DNA of 47,020 nucleotides from an uncultured Eubacteriales bacterium (GTDB lineage Bacteria; Bacillota; Clostridia; Oscillospirales; Acutalibacteraceae), in the NCBI GenBank assembly GCA_900315875.1, contig ONAX01000006.1, positions 1 through 47,020 of the forward strand. Direction: 5' to 3'. Positions within the stretch are counted from its first letter, which is position 1. The number at the start of each line of letters is the position of its first letter. Positions 22,050-30,965 of this stretch are shown piece after piece. The notes below the pieces were generated by a model, which made no database searches, was not told the origin of the DNA, and saw nothing but the letters and a program-made list of their open reading frames with translations. The position numbers and the translations under genes were made by a program.

Positions 22050-25000
22050 ATGGTAACATTTATTCTCGGCAGAAGCGGAAGCGGAAAAACAGAGCTTATT
22101 CATAAAATAATAAGAGACAGGGGTAGCTTCAGGAAAACGCTGCTAATCGTTCCGGAGCAAAGCTCTTTTCTGAATGAGAAAAAGCTGCTTGCTGCCCTTG
22201 GCGCAAAGGGTGCAAGGGATATTGAGGTCCTTTCCTTCCGCCGCCTGTGCGATTTTGTTTTTGAGCATTTTGGCGGAATAACGGACGAGCGCATCGACGA
22301 CGGCTGCAAGGCTGTTCTCATGAGCCGCGCTATAGATTCCTGCTGCGACAGCGCTGAGCTGTTGGTTTCATCAAAACGTCGCAAAAGCGCACTTATTGAC
22401 CCTATGCTTACTGCTGTAAACGAATACAAAATGTGCCTTATCACTCCGGAAATGCTGACACAGGCGTCAAAGGGTGTTTCAGACCCCCAGCTTGGCGCAA
22501 AGCTCAGGGACAGTGCGGTTATTTATGCCGCTTATAATGCCCTGCTTGAAAATACCTATTCTGACCCGGATGACGACCTTACACGCATGTGCGCTATGCT
22601 TGACGGAGAGGATTACTTTGCTGATATGCGGATATGCTTTGATTCCTTTACCGGTTTTTCTGCCCAGGAAATGCAGGTTATACGATGTATTCTGCAAAGT
22701 GCCGACGAAATTTATTTTTCACTGTGTGTCCCGTCCGCACGAGCTGTGGATAATACCGGTATTTTCTCCGAGCCCGGGGAAACTCTGCAGACCCTTATGC
22801 GCCTTTCACGGAAGGCAGGTCACGAATGCAGGATATCGGATGAAACACGACCGGGGCTGAGGTATAAATCGGATTCGATTGCAGCCGTTGAGCAGGGAGT
22901 GTTTTCCGGTTTTCGCTCTGATGAGCTGCAGCACGGAAAAAACGACGGCAGCGTGTGCATTTATGAAGCTGACGATATTTATGACGAGGTGCGGTATATT
23001 GCATCACGCATACTTCACCTTGTGAATGACTGCGGATACAGATATTCTGATATAGAGATAATCACCCGCCGTCCGGAGCTTTATAAAAATGCTGTGGACA
23101 GCGAATTTCCGAAATACGGCATACCGTATTTTCTTTCATCATCGCAGTCGCTTGCATCAAAGCCGCTTGTCAGGCTTATTCTTGCCGGATTTGAAGCCGT
23201 AAGAAACGGCTATGAGACCGGAGCCGTTTTGCGCTATGCAGGGTCGGGGCTGACAGGACTTACGCAGGACGAGGTCTTTCTTCTGGAAAATTATGCTTAT
23301 GTGTGGAGCATATCCGGCAAGCGCTGGCGTCGTCCGTTTACTATGCCGCCTGACGACAGGAAACGGTCAGCGGAGGATGCCGCACGCGAAACCGAACGCA
23401 TAGAGCAGGCAAGGCAGAAGCTTATCTCTCCTCTTGAGGAGCTGGAGCAGAGTCTTGACGAAGCTGAAAACGGTGCACAGATAACAGAGGCACTGTACGG
23501 CCTTATTGAATCCTGCGGTGCCCGTAAGGCGTTCAGGCGCAGTATTGAAGCAATACGCAAAGCTGAAGGCGCTGCATGCGCACAGCGCGAGGCGTCAGTC
23601 TGGGATATGGTCATGGAGATTCTTTCCCGCCTGCATAACCTGATGAAAGACGACAAGGGCAAAAGCGAGCACTACTACGAGCTGCTGCGCCTTTACATAA
23701 AGAAAAGCAGCCTGTCGGAAATTCCGAGAACTGTCAATTCAGTCACCATCGGCACGGCAGGAGCCATCCGCAGCGATGCTCCGAGGGCTGTATTCGTGCC
23801 CGGCTGCGTTTCTGGTGAATTCCCTGCGAGGGTCAGCAGCGTCGGTATATTTACTGACAGCGAGCGGCGCTTTCTGCGTGACGAAAGGTCAGAGGATGAA
23901 CGACTTCCCTTGTACGGCTCCGCATTTGACGCGGCTCTGAAGGAGAAATTTGCCGCCTACAGCGCGCTTTCATCGCCCGCAGAAAAGCTTTTTGTCAGCT
24001 ACTATACCCGGTCGGCTTCAGGCTCACCCGGCGAGCCGTCAGTGATAATACAGGAGCTGCTGCGCTGTCTGCCGGATACGGTTATCATGCGCTCCCCTGC
24101 ACTTACCGGAGAGGATGTTCCGCCCGCCGGGCAGCTCTTTACCGAGCGACAGGGCTTTGACCGCTGCGCTGCACTGTGGAATGAAAGCACTGCTCTTTCG
24201 GCAGCGCTGCGCCGTTACTATGAAAAATCCGAGGTCTACTGCGACCGCGTGCAGGCGCTTGAAAGAGCGTCCGACGGCGAAGCCATGCACCTGCATGACC
24301 TGAAGCTTGCCAGAAAGCTTTACGGAGTACCGCTGCAGCTTTCAAGCACAAAGCTCAATAGCTTTGCTGATTGCCGCTTTTCATATTTCTGCCGATTCGG
24401 TCTGCATGCGTCGCCTCTTAAAAAGGCGTCTATGGACAGCAGCCTTTTCGGCACTGCAATGCACTATATTTTTGAAAAAATCCTCGGCGAAGGTGCTCCG
24501 GGCGCTGTTTCCGGTGTATCACAGCTTCTAAAGGCGGACGAGGCCGCAATCAGCCGCAGCGTTCATGTTTATATGGATATGTACCTTGATGAGCTTGGCT
24601 CAACGGGGGAGAGAAGCGAGCGCTTTTCTGCGCTGTGCTCCAAGGTATGCGCAAATGCGGTGAGGGTGCTGCTGCGCATGAAGCAGCAGTACAGCGTTGA
24701 CATCTTCCGTCCTGCTGATTTTGAGCTTGCTATAGGGGGAGAAAACGCTGATATTCCTGCACTTACACTTGAGCTGCCGAGCGGAGAAAAGATAATTCTG
24801 ACAGGCTATGTGGACCGTGTTGATACGGCGGATATCGACGGCGAGCGCTTTATCAGGATAATTGACTACAAAACCGGAAATACGAAATTCAGCTTCAGAA
24901 ACCTTGCGGGAGGTCTGAATATACAGATGCTGCTGTACCTTTCGGCAATTCTCAGAAACGGCTCCACACGATACGGAAACGGCACTGTTTCACTTCCGGC

Positions 25001-25481
25001 AGGCGTGCTGTATGTTCCGTCAGCTGCCGTCAGCAGTGTTGCCAAATCCGGAGATGAGCAGTCGAAGCTTGAAGCGGTAAACGAGCAGAATACGAATTTC
25101 AAAATGAACGGACTGCTGCTTGATGACGTGCGTGTTATTTCCGCAATGAACAGCGGACTTGACGGGCAGTTCATACCGCCGGTCATGACAAAGAGCGGAG
25201 CCTTTGACAAGCGCTACGGTTCTGTTGTAACGGCTGAGCAGTTTGAAAAGATATTTGAATATGTCGATGTATGCGTCAAGCATATGGCGCAGGAGCTGTT
25301 TTCCGGCTCCATAGAAGCGTTCCCGATGAGCGGAGCGTGCATATACTGTGATTTTTCCTCAGTATGCCGCTTTGAGCAGGGAACAAGAACAAATAAACTG
25401 CCGCACCTTGACAAGGAAGCGGCATTGAAGCGTATTAATGAGGTTTTGTCTGAAATCGAGGTGAAAAAGGATGAGCAGTGA
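22050..25481 (+). CDS. addB: ATP-dependent helicase/deoxyribonuclease subunit B
   Basis: The 1143-residue AddB subunit of the AddAB break-processing enzyme. The Walker A motif GRSGSGKT is at residues 7-14. The C-terminal RecB-like nuclease shows FRIIDYKTG-type residues (IIDYKTG near 937). The iron-sulfur cluster cysteines are split, as in the family: one in NSFADCRFSYFC near 772 and three near the C-terminus in CIYCDFSSVC. AddB trims the 5' strand and recognises Chi-like sites, working with AddA to load RecA. ATG 22050 follows GAGGGGTGACTTGAT. The gene overlaps addA by 11 bases. Confidence 0.95.
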   Translation: MVTFILGRSGSGKTELIHKIIRDRGSFRKTLLIVPEQSSFLNEKKLLAALGAKGARDIEVLSFRRLCDFVFEHFGGITDERIDDGCKAVLMSRAIDSCCDSAELLVSSKRRKSALIDPMLTAVNEYKMCLITPEMLTQASKGVSDPQLGAKLRDSAVIYAAYNALLENTYSDPDDDLTRMCAMLDGEDYFADMRICFDSFTGFSAQEMQVIRCILQSADEIYFSLCVPSARAVDNTGIFSEPGETLQTLMRLSRKAGHECRISDETRPGLRYKSDSIAAVEQGVFSGFRSDELQHGKNDGSVCIYEADDIYDEVRYIASRILHLVNDCGYRYSDIEIITRRPELYKNAVDSEFPKYGIPYFLSSSQSLASKPLVRLILAGFEAVRNGYETGAVLRYAGSGLTGLTQDEVFLLENYAYVWSISGKRWRRPFTMPPDDRKRSAEDAARETERIEQARQKLISPLEELEQSLDEAENGAQITEALYGLIESCGARKAFRRSIEAIRKAEGAACAQREASVWDMVMEILSRLHNLMKDDKGKSEHYYELLRLYIKKSSLSEIPRTVNSVTIGTAGAIRSDAPRAVFVPGCVSGEFPARVSSVGIFTDSERRFLRDERSEDERLPLYGSAFDAALKEKFAAYSALSSPAEKLFVSYYTRSASGSPGEPSVIIQELLRCLPDTVIMRSPALTGEDVPPAGQLFTERQGFDRCAALWNESTALSAALRRYYEKSEVYCDRVQALERASDGEAMHLHDLKLARKLYGVPLQLSSTKLNSFADCRFSYFCRFGLHASPLKKASMDSSLFGTAMHYIFEKILGEGAPGAVSGVSQLLKADEAAISRSVHVYMDMYLDELGSTGERSERFSALCSKVCANAVRVLLRMKQQYSVDIFRPADFELAIGGENADIPALTLELPSGEKIILTGYVDRVDTADIDGERFIRIIDYKTGNTKFSFRNLAGGLNIQMLLYLSAILRNGSTRYGNGTVSLPAGVLYVPSAAVSSVAKSGDEQSKLEAVNEQNTNFKMNGLLLDDVRVISAMNSGLDGQFIPPVMTKSGAFDKRYGSVVTAEQFEKIFEYVDVCVKHMAQELFSGSIEAFPMSGACIYCDFSSVCRFEQGTRTNKLPHLDKEAALKRINEVLSEIEVKKDEQ

Positions 25482-28400
25482 AAACACGAAATTCAGCTTT
25501 ACTGAAGCGCAGCAGAGCGCAATCGACGCAAGGGGAGTTTCAGTAGCGGTTTCTGCTGCTGCAGGCTCTGGCAAGACGAGAGTACTTGTTCAGCGTGTTA
25601 TAGAGCTGCTGACGGGAGATGTTCCGGTCAGTGCTGACAGAATGCTCATACTGACCTTTGCAAACAAGGCAGCCGAGGAAATGAAAACGAGGATATCCGA
25701 CGCGCTGGATAACCTCATTGCCTCCGACCCTTCAAACGAGCTGTACAAGCGCCAGCAGCTGATGCTTGACTGTGCGGATATCTGCACGGTTCATTCATTC
25801 TGCGGAAAGGTCGTAAGGGACAATTTCTTCCGCCTGGGTATCAGCAGAGATTTCCGTATAGGTTCCGAAAGCGAGCTTGAGGAGCTGAAAATGCGCATTA
25901 TGTCCGAGCTTGTCGAGCGGTATTATACTCCGCCGGAGGAGGGAAGCGAGGATTATGAGCATCTTTTATACAGATACAGGGCATTCTGTACCCTGAGCCT
26001 CATACTCAGCGGCCCGAAGCTTGACGGTGAGCTTGAAACGGAGCTGCTGACTGCCTATTCAAAATATACGTCCCATGCCTTTCCGCAGGAATGGATGGAT
26101 AAAAGTGTAGCAGCATACGACCCTGAAATGACTTTTGACGATTATGAGGGTGCTGTTGCAATTGCTGATCTTCTTCGTTCCGCACTGCCGTCTGTTGCTG
26201 CAGCTCTTGAAAAGGCACAGGAATTCCGCAGCGCAGTTGAGGAAAAGGGCAGCGACAAAAAAGCCCCCAAGGCATATGTAAAGCTGCTTGATACGTGGGA
26301 TCAGTGCGATATGCTTGTCGATGAAATGCAGGATATACTCTCTCAGGAAAAGTGCAGCGTGTCAGAGCTTTTTCGCTGCGTATCGGAATTTCCCTCAAAG
26401 CAGCTCAGCCGCGGCAATATGAATGCCGAAAAGCATTCTGAGCTTATTTCAGCCATGGGTTATATCAATTCTGCTATTTCGGTAATAGCAAAGGATTTCG
26501 CTCCCTACTGTACATTCACATCTGAGATATTCCATGAGAACAATGTTCAGCTCTATCCGGTGCTGTGTACTCTCAGAGAACTGCTTGCGGAATTTGACGA
26601 TCTGTATTTCAAAGCAAAATGCGAACGTGAAATGCTTGATTTTGACGACCTGCAGCGCCTTATGCTCCGGCTTCTGTACGAGCGTGATGAGCACAGCGGC
26701 AGCTACCGGAAAACAGAATTTGCATGTGAAATGGCTTCGGGCTATGATGAAATTATGGTTGACGAATATCAGGATACAAACGACGTGCAGGAAAGCATTT
26801 TCCGCGCGGTATCAAGGGATGAAAAGAACCTGTTTGTCGTTGGCGATATGAAGCAGAGCATTTACCGTTTCCGTGACGCGCGCCCGGAGCTTTTCAAAAG
26901 CCGCTGCCGCCGTGCGGCGGATGAGGGCGATCCTTCCTCGCGTCTTATCGTTCTCGACCGCAATTTCCGCTCGCGCAGGGGAGTAATCGACGCGGTTAAT
27001 TTCCTCTTTTCGCTTCTTATGAGCGAGGGCGCAGGTGAAATAGATTACGACAGTACCCAGCGCCTTGATTTCGGCGCATCCTATACGGACAGGGATGAGC
27101 CTGATGCAGAGCTTCACCTTCTCGAATACCATAAGGCTCCGGATGATTCGGATGACGAGGAGGATGACAATATCGAAAAGGCGGAAGCTGTGTACTGTGC
27201 ACGGATAATAAGCGATGCCGTGGCAAACGGAGCGGCATACAGGGATATCTGCATTCTGCTGCGATCTGTCAAGAATAAGGCAAAAAGCTACGCCTGGGAG
27301 CTTGAACGTCTTGGTATTCCCGTGTATACCGATGCCGGGTGCGATCTTCTCTCGAAATACGAGGTAAAGGCTGCTCTGGCGTACCTGAGAGTTATTGCAA
27401 ACCCGATGTCAGACGTTGATATTTTAGCTTCGATGATGTGCCCGGTGTTCGGTTTTTCACCGGACGATATGGCTGAGATAGAGACGGGCAGTTCCGGCTC
27501 ATGGTACAGAAGACTTTGCGCTGCGGCAAAGCAGAGTACACCTCTCGGAGAGCGCTGCGCCGCTTTTATTGCCGGGCTTGAAAAATACCGCGCGCTGTCG
27601 GGAATGCTCAGTACGGATGCGCTTATGCTGCGCATATTTGAGGAAACCGGTTTTTCCTGCGTCATGCGTGCAATGCCCGGAGGTGCGCTGAGAGAGGAAA
27701 ACCTGCGCCGACTGACAGATTTTGCCGCAGGCTATGAAAGTGCTGCCGAGGGCGGACTGTCCGGCTTTGTGCGCCACATAAAATACCTTGAACAGTCCGG
27801 CGACGGGATAATGATTTCCGATACTGCTCCGCCCGATGCAGTCAGGATAATGACGATTCACCATTCCAAGGGTCTTGAGTTCCCGATATGCATACTTGCC
27901 GGAACAAATACCCGCACAAAGGTTACGAATGACCGCGTGCGTTATCACAGCGAGGCAGGCATAGGACTCACCGCCGTTGACAGCAGGCTTATGATTAAAT
28001 ACGATACCCTGCAGCGTGCAAACATAAAGCGTATATGCACTGCAGAGGAAAAAAGCGAGCAGCTTCGTATTCTGTATGTTGCCCTGACAAGAGCCAAGGA
28101 AAAGCTGATTATGCTTTCCACTGTCAAAACGGAGCCTCAGGGCGAAACCGTTCCCGAGGACCAGACAAGCCCCATGCTGACAAAGCATCTGCAGCGGCTT
28201 GCTGAAAAAATCAGCCTTGACCCCGATACCGGAAGAATAGATTCCGCAGCAGTGCTGTCATGTGTGACTTTTTCGGATATGATACTCATGTGCTGCCTTA
28301 TGAATTCCTCTGTTCCTCAGCTTCGCTCTCAGGCACATCTTGAGGAAATATCTGCAGAGCTTCCGCTGCTTCCGTGCGGAAAGGCGTGGAAATACGTACA

Positions 28401-29157
28401 TACCGCCCAATCCGGGCGCAGCCGTGCCGTCAGTACCCGTGAAAAGGAGAAAATCAGTGCTGACCCGTCGCTTGACAGGCTTCTGCGTGAGCGCTTTGCA
28501 AAGCGGCAGGAGGATATCAGTACGATAGTTCCCTCCAAGGTATCCGCATCCTCCCTTGCCCACAGGGGTGTATCAGATAAATATGTGGCTGTGATGAAGC
28601 CGGATTTTGCAAAGTCCGGCGGTGTTTCCGGTACACAGCGTGGAAAAGCGACACATACATTTTTGCAGCATGCAAGCATTTTTGCACTGGCGGCTTCTGC
28701 TGATGATCCGCAGTCTCTTGAAGCGGAAAAACAGCGGCTTTTGTCACAGCGGCTGATGAGCAGCGCCCAGCTTGAAATTATCAATGACAGCAGTGTTCTC
28801 AGCTTTGCGCGCTCAGAGCTGTGCAGACGCATGGAAAAGGCTTTGCGGCTTTACCCCGAATACCGTTTCACAGTCAGCATCCCGGGTGAGCTTGCACTTG
28901 CCGGCAGCTCTCAGGCTGCAGAAAAAACCTCGGCACGCTCCGTGCTGCAGGGTGCTATCGACTGCATAGTCGAGGAGGAGGACGGTCTTGTTATAGTTGA
29001 CTACAAAACTGACCGTGTGTCTGACGCAAAGGAGCTTGCAGAAATTTACGGTCTGCAGCTCAGGCTCTACAAAGCAGCAGCCGAGCAGCTTTTCGACAAG
29101 CCTGTTACCGAATGTGTTATCTTTTCGCTGCACACAGGAGAGTGTGTGTCAGTCTGA
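25471..29157 (+). CDS. addA: ATP-dependent helicase/nuclease subunit A
   Basis: A 1228-residue UvrD-type helicase with a C-terminal nuclease, the motor of AddAB. Motifs in order: Walker A AAAGSGKT (near residue 30), VDEYQDTNDVQ (motif II, near 430), GDMKQSIYRFRDA (motif III), RIMTIHHSKGLEF (motif V), LYVALTRAKEKL (motif VI) and the nuclease IVDYKTDRV near 1177. ATG 25471 (GTGAAAAAGGATG context) overlaps the addB stop, which suggests translational coupling. It ends 1 base before the convergent yunB-like gene, with no terminator between them. Confidence 0.96.
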   Translation: MSSENTKFSFTEAQQSAIDARGVSVAVSAAAGSGKTRVLVQRVIELLTGDVPVSADRMLILTFANKAAEEMKTRISDALDNLIASDPSNELYKRQQLMLDCADICTVHSFCGKVVRDNFFRLGISRDFRIGSESELEELKMRIMSELVERYYTPPEEGSEDYEHLLYRYRAFCTLSLILSGPKLDGELETELLTAYSKYTSHAFPQEWMDKSVAAYDPEMTFDDYEGAVAIADLLRSALPSVAAALEKAQEFRSAVEEKGSDKKAPKAYVKLLDTWDQCDMLVDEMQDILSQEKCSVSELFRCVSEFPSKQLSRGNMNAEKHSELISAMGYINSAISVIAKDFAPYCTFTSEIFHENNVQLYPVLCTLRELLAEFDDLYFKAKCEREMLDFDDLQRLMLRLLYERDEHSGSYRKTEFACEMASGYDEIMVDEYQDTNDVQESIFRAVSRDEKNLFVVGDMKQSIYRFRDARPELFKSRCRRAADEGDPSSRLIVLDRNFRSRRGVIDAVNFLFSLLMSEGAGEIDYDSTQRLDFGASYTDRDEPDAELHLLEYHKAPDDSDDEEDDNIEKAEAVYCARIISDAVANGAAYRDICILLRSVKNKAKSYAWELERLGIPVYTDAGCDLLSKYEVKAALAYLRVIANPMSDVDILASMMCPVFGFSPDDMAEIETGSSGSWYRRLCAAAKQSTPLGERCAAFIAGLEKYRALSGMLSTDALMLRIFEETGFSCVMRAMPGGALREENLRRLTDFAAGYESAAEGGLSGFVRHIKYLEQSGDGIMISDTAPPDAVRIMTIHHSKGLEFPICILAGTNTRTKVTNDRVRYHSEAGIGLTAVDSRLMIKYDTLQRANIKRICTAEEKSEQLRILYVALTRAKEKLIMLSTVKTEPQGETVPEDQTSPMLTKHLQRLAEKISLDPDTGRIDSAAVLSCVTFSDMILMCCLMNSSVPQLRSQAHLEEISAELPLLPCGKAWKYVHTAQSGRSRAVSTREKEKISADPSLDRLLRERFAKRQEDISTIVPSKVSASSLAHRGVSDKYVAVMKPDFAKSGGVSGTQRGKATHTFLQHASIFALAASADDPQSLEAEKQRLLSQRLMSSAQLEIINDSSVLSFARSELCRRMEKALRLYPEYRFTVSIPGELALAGSSQAAEKTSARSVLQGAIDCIVEEEDGLVIVDYKTDRVSDAKELAEIYGLQLRLYKAAAEQLFDKPVTECVIFSLHTGECVSV

Positions 29158-29158
29158 G

Positions 29159-29794
29159 CTACTGCGAGGAGCTGTACAGAGCCGGAGTTTTTCCGACTAT
29201 GAGAGTTTCTCCGACAAGCACGGATGTGCTGACGCTTTCTTTGCATGAATAAAGCGGAGTTACAACATTGATATCGGCTGTTATTTCGACGGACAGCCTG
29301 TGAACGGTCTGGTTGATTCCGCCGCTTTCAAGAACGGCGCTGAAATTTGTTTCCACCGTTCCAGACAGAGAAATGTACACCGGAACGCCCGGACCTGTGC
29401 CGCTGAGAAGGTTGGAGCCGAGTATTGTTCCGAGCGGCACATCCACCCGACGGTTGCGTATCTTTGACAGGTTTTCCTGCACCTGTACGGTAATGAGGTT
29501 TTTCAGCCGGTTTGCCTCAGCGGCGTTTGTCGTAATGGCACAGATGGCGCCGGAGCTGTCAGTCTGAACGGTTTCAAGCTCCTCGGCGCCGATGCCGGAG
29601 CTTTGCAGGATATCTGTCACGGTTTCGGCTATTTCGGTAGTTGCAAGGCTTTTTGCCTGCAGGGAAGAAATGCACCCTATAACGGGACGCAGCCGCAGCT
29701 CAAGAAATGCCGCACCTGCCGTGATGATAATTATCAGAAGCACAATAAGCCTGAAAATACTGCGCCGTGCATTACGAAACCTGATATGACGCAA
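29159..29794 (-). CDS. yunB: YunB-like sporulation protein
   Basis: A 211-residue protein with a basic N-terminus (RHIRFRNARRS), one membrane span (about 15-36) and an outer domain containing VPLGTILGSNLLSGTGPGVPVYI, the family's signature region. YunB homologs are made in the mother cell and are needed for normal spore formation in Bacillus; their biochemical role is unclear. The open frame extends to 29995, but the GGGGGTGA binding site at 29806-29799 points to TTG 29794. That binding site lies in the arm of a strong hairpin. Confidence 0.85.
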   Translation of the reverse strand: MRHIRFRNARRSIFRLIVLLIIIITAGAAFLELRLRPVIGCISSLQAKSLATTEIAETVTDILQSSGIGAEELETVQTDSSGAICAITTNAAEANRLKNLITVQVQENLSKIRNRRVDVPLGTILGSNLLSGTGPGVPVYISLSGTVETNFSAVLESGGINQTVHRLSVEITADINVVTPLYSCKESVSTSVLVGETLIVGKTPALYSSSQ

Positions 29795-29830
29795 AAAATC
29801 ACCCCCGTAACACATATTATACGGGGGTGA
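29792..29830 (-). promoter_or_regulatory. Hairpin plus T-run overlapping the yunB ribosome binding site
   Basis: TCACCCCCGTA (29799-29809 on the plus strand) is perfectly inverted at 29820-29830 with a 10-base loop. Read on the minus strand the stem is followed at once by TTTTTT (29798-29793), the shape of an intrinsic terminator. The yunB binding site GGGGGTGA is in the 3' arm and the TTG start overlaps the T-run. Confidence 0.7.
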
Positions 29831-30060
29831 CTTGTTTTTGTTAATGAACTGCGGATTATTCTTTATGTATAACGTAGGTTGCTTCGGAAATGCCGCTTTT
29901 CGTTGCCTGGTTGCTCTTTTGCTTTTAATATTACGGTTATGCACTCTTTTCAGCTGCCCGGTCCGGACCGAAATAATCAGTGTCAAATCCTGCATGAAGG
30001 GTATATTATATTAGTGCAGACGGCAGGGGATACCTACAGAAAACGAAAGGAACAAGCGCT
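29831..30060. other. Divergent intergenic region between yunB and the 46-aa gene
   Basis: About 230 bases that must hold the start points of both flanking transcripts. An AT-rich TATATTATATT (about 30001-30011) is a possible -10 region for the plus strand, but no convincing -35 and no clear sporulation-sigma consensus was found. The open frames running through it have no binding sites. Confidence 0.4.
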
Positions 30061-30201
30061 ATGAAAAGATGTTTCGGAAAGGCAACGCTGACTGCGCTGG
30101 GTATCGGTATTTTTGCAGGGCTTGTGCTGCCCGAAAAATGGATAACCGTAGTTGCAGTGGTGCTGCTTGTAATTACACTGATAATAACCCGTTGCCGCTG
30201 A
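30061..30201 (+). CDS. Small hydrophobic membrane protein
   Basis: A 46-residue protein starting MKRCFGKATLTALGIG, with two hydrophobic segments (about 8-22 and 26-43) separated by LPEKW, and ending TRCR. ATG 30061 is well placed behind GAAAGGAACAAGCGCT. It resembles a class of tiny clostridial membrane proteins of unknown function that I recall only in outline. It lies 23 bases upstream of the spoVM-like gene in the same direction, so a shared sporulation role is possible but unproven. Confidence 0.7.
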   Translation: MKRCFGKATLTALGIGIFAGLVLPEKWITVVAVVLLVITLIITRCR

Positions 30202-30224
30202 CAGATTATTGCGGAGGTTTTGTT

Positions 30225-30320
30225 ATGAAGATCGTAGTTGTGGACAATCCTAAATTTTTCAGCTTTTTCCTCAGAAAGATGTTCGGAATAAAGCGCCTGC
30301 CGAAGGACAGTCAGTGCTGA
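30225..30320 (+). CDS. spoVM: Stage V sporulation protein M (SpoVM)-like peptide
   Basis: A 31-residue peptide starting MKIVVVDNPKFFSFFLRKMFGIKR. This follows the SpoVM plan: short amphipathic helix, a proline near residue 9, FL..hydrophobic core, G and basic residues. SpoVM sits on the convex forespore membrane and anchors the spore coat basement layer with SpoIVA. ATG 30225 follows GCGGAGGTTTTGTT. In Bacillus spoVM lies beside thiN-rsgA-prkC, and here the same genes lie directly next to it in the opposite direction, which strongly supports the call. It overlaps the thiN stop by 10 bases tail to tail. Confidence 0.85.
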   Translation: MKIVVVDNPKFFSFFLRKMFGIKRLPKDSQC

Positions 30321-30943
30321 TCGCACATAATCACGACCGCGTAGCCGCTGTGTACCGTAACTAAAGCCTCGTCTGAGCGTATGACGTTGCTCAGTCCCAG
30401 CGAATTGTCCGCGCTCAGGCGATATTCAGACAGCGGATATTCAAAGCCGTCAAGGCTTACGGTGCAGCTTTCGCAGCCGAAGGGGAAGATTGAAAACAGG
30501 CTTCCGTTTTTTTCCGTGACAGCCATTTTTCCTTCGGTCATTACACGTATCCTGTGGTGAAGGTCGCACATCTGAGCATGGGCGCCGTTTTTTTCGAGAA
30601 ACAGCAGTACGCAGAGATTTGAGTAGCTGTGGTCAAGCCTGCCCCCGGTCATTCCCAGCAGGAGAAAATCGTCATACCCTCGTTTCAGACCTTCACGGGC
30701 GCAGTACATTGAATCGGTATCGTCCTTTTTAACGGGCAGGATAACCGTTTCACAGTTTTCGTCCGGGACAAAGCCCAGAGAATCAAAATCCCCGATCAGC
30801 AGGTCGGGGATTATTTCTGCCTTTTTTGCGGCAATAAGACCGCCGTCGGCACAAATTATAAAGTCGTTGCTGTTTATGCAGTCCTTCAGAAGCTGTGGGT
30901 TAGCTTCCGGTGCAGCTCCGATAATTACGCATCTGTTTTTCAA
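30311..30943 (-). CDS. thiN: Thiamine diphosphokinase
   Basis: A 210-residue enzyme that converts thiamine to thiamine diphosphate with ATP. It shows the family's N-terminal ICADGGLIAAKKAEIIPDLLIGDFDS region (in two parts around residues 31-56), DDTDSMYCA and LLGMTGGRLDHS near 95-105, and a C-terminal beta sandwich. The start is TTG 30943 behind GGAGTGTTATAA. It is the last gene of the long minus-strand block, 22 bases after rsgA, matching the Bacillus order except that rpe is missing between them. Confidence 0.92.
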   Translation of the reverse strand: MKNRCVIIGAAPEANPQLLKDCINSNDFIICADGGLIAAKKAEIIPDLLIGDFDSLGFVPDENCETVILPVKKDDTDSMYCAREGLKRGYDDFLLLGMTGGRLDHSYSNLCVLLFLEKNGAHAQMCDLHHRIRVMTEGKMAVTEKNGSLFSIFPFGCESCTVSLDGFEYPLSEYRLSADNSLGLSNVIRSDEALVTVHSGYAVVIMCDQH

Positions 30944-30965
30944 TTATAACACTCCGGTCAGAAGA

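Noticed and set aside
29831..30060. Sigma-E or sigma-G promoter before the spoVM pair
   Set aside because: AT-rich candidates exist, but neither -35 nor -10 matches a sporulation consensus well enough to call.
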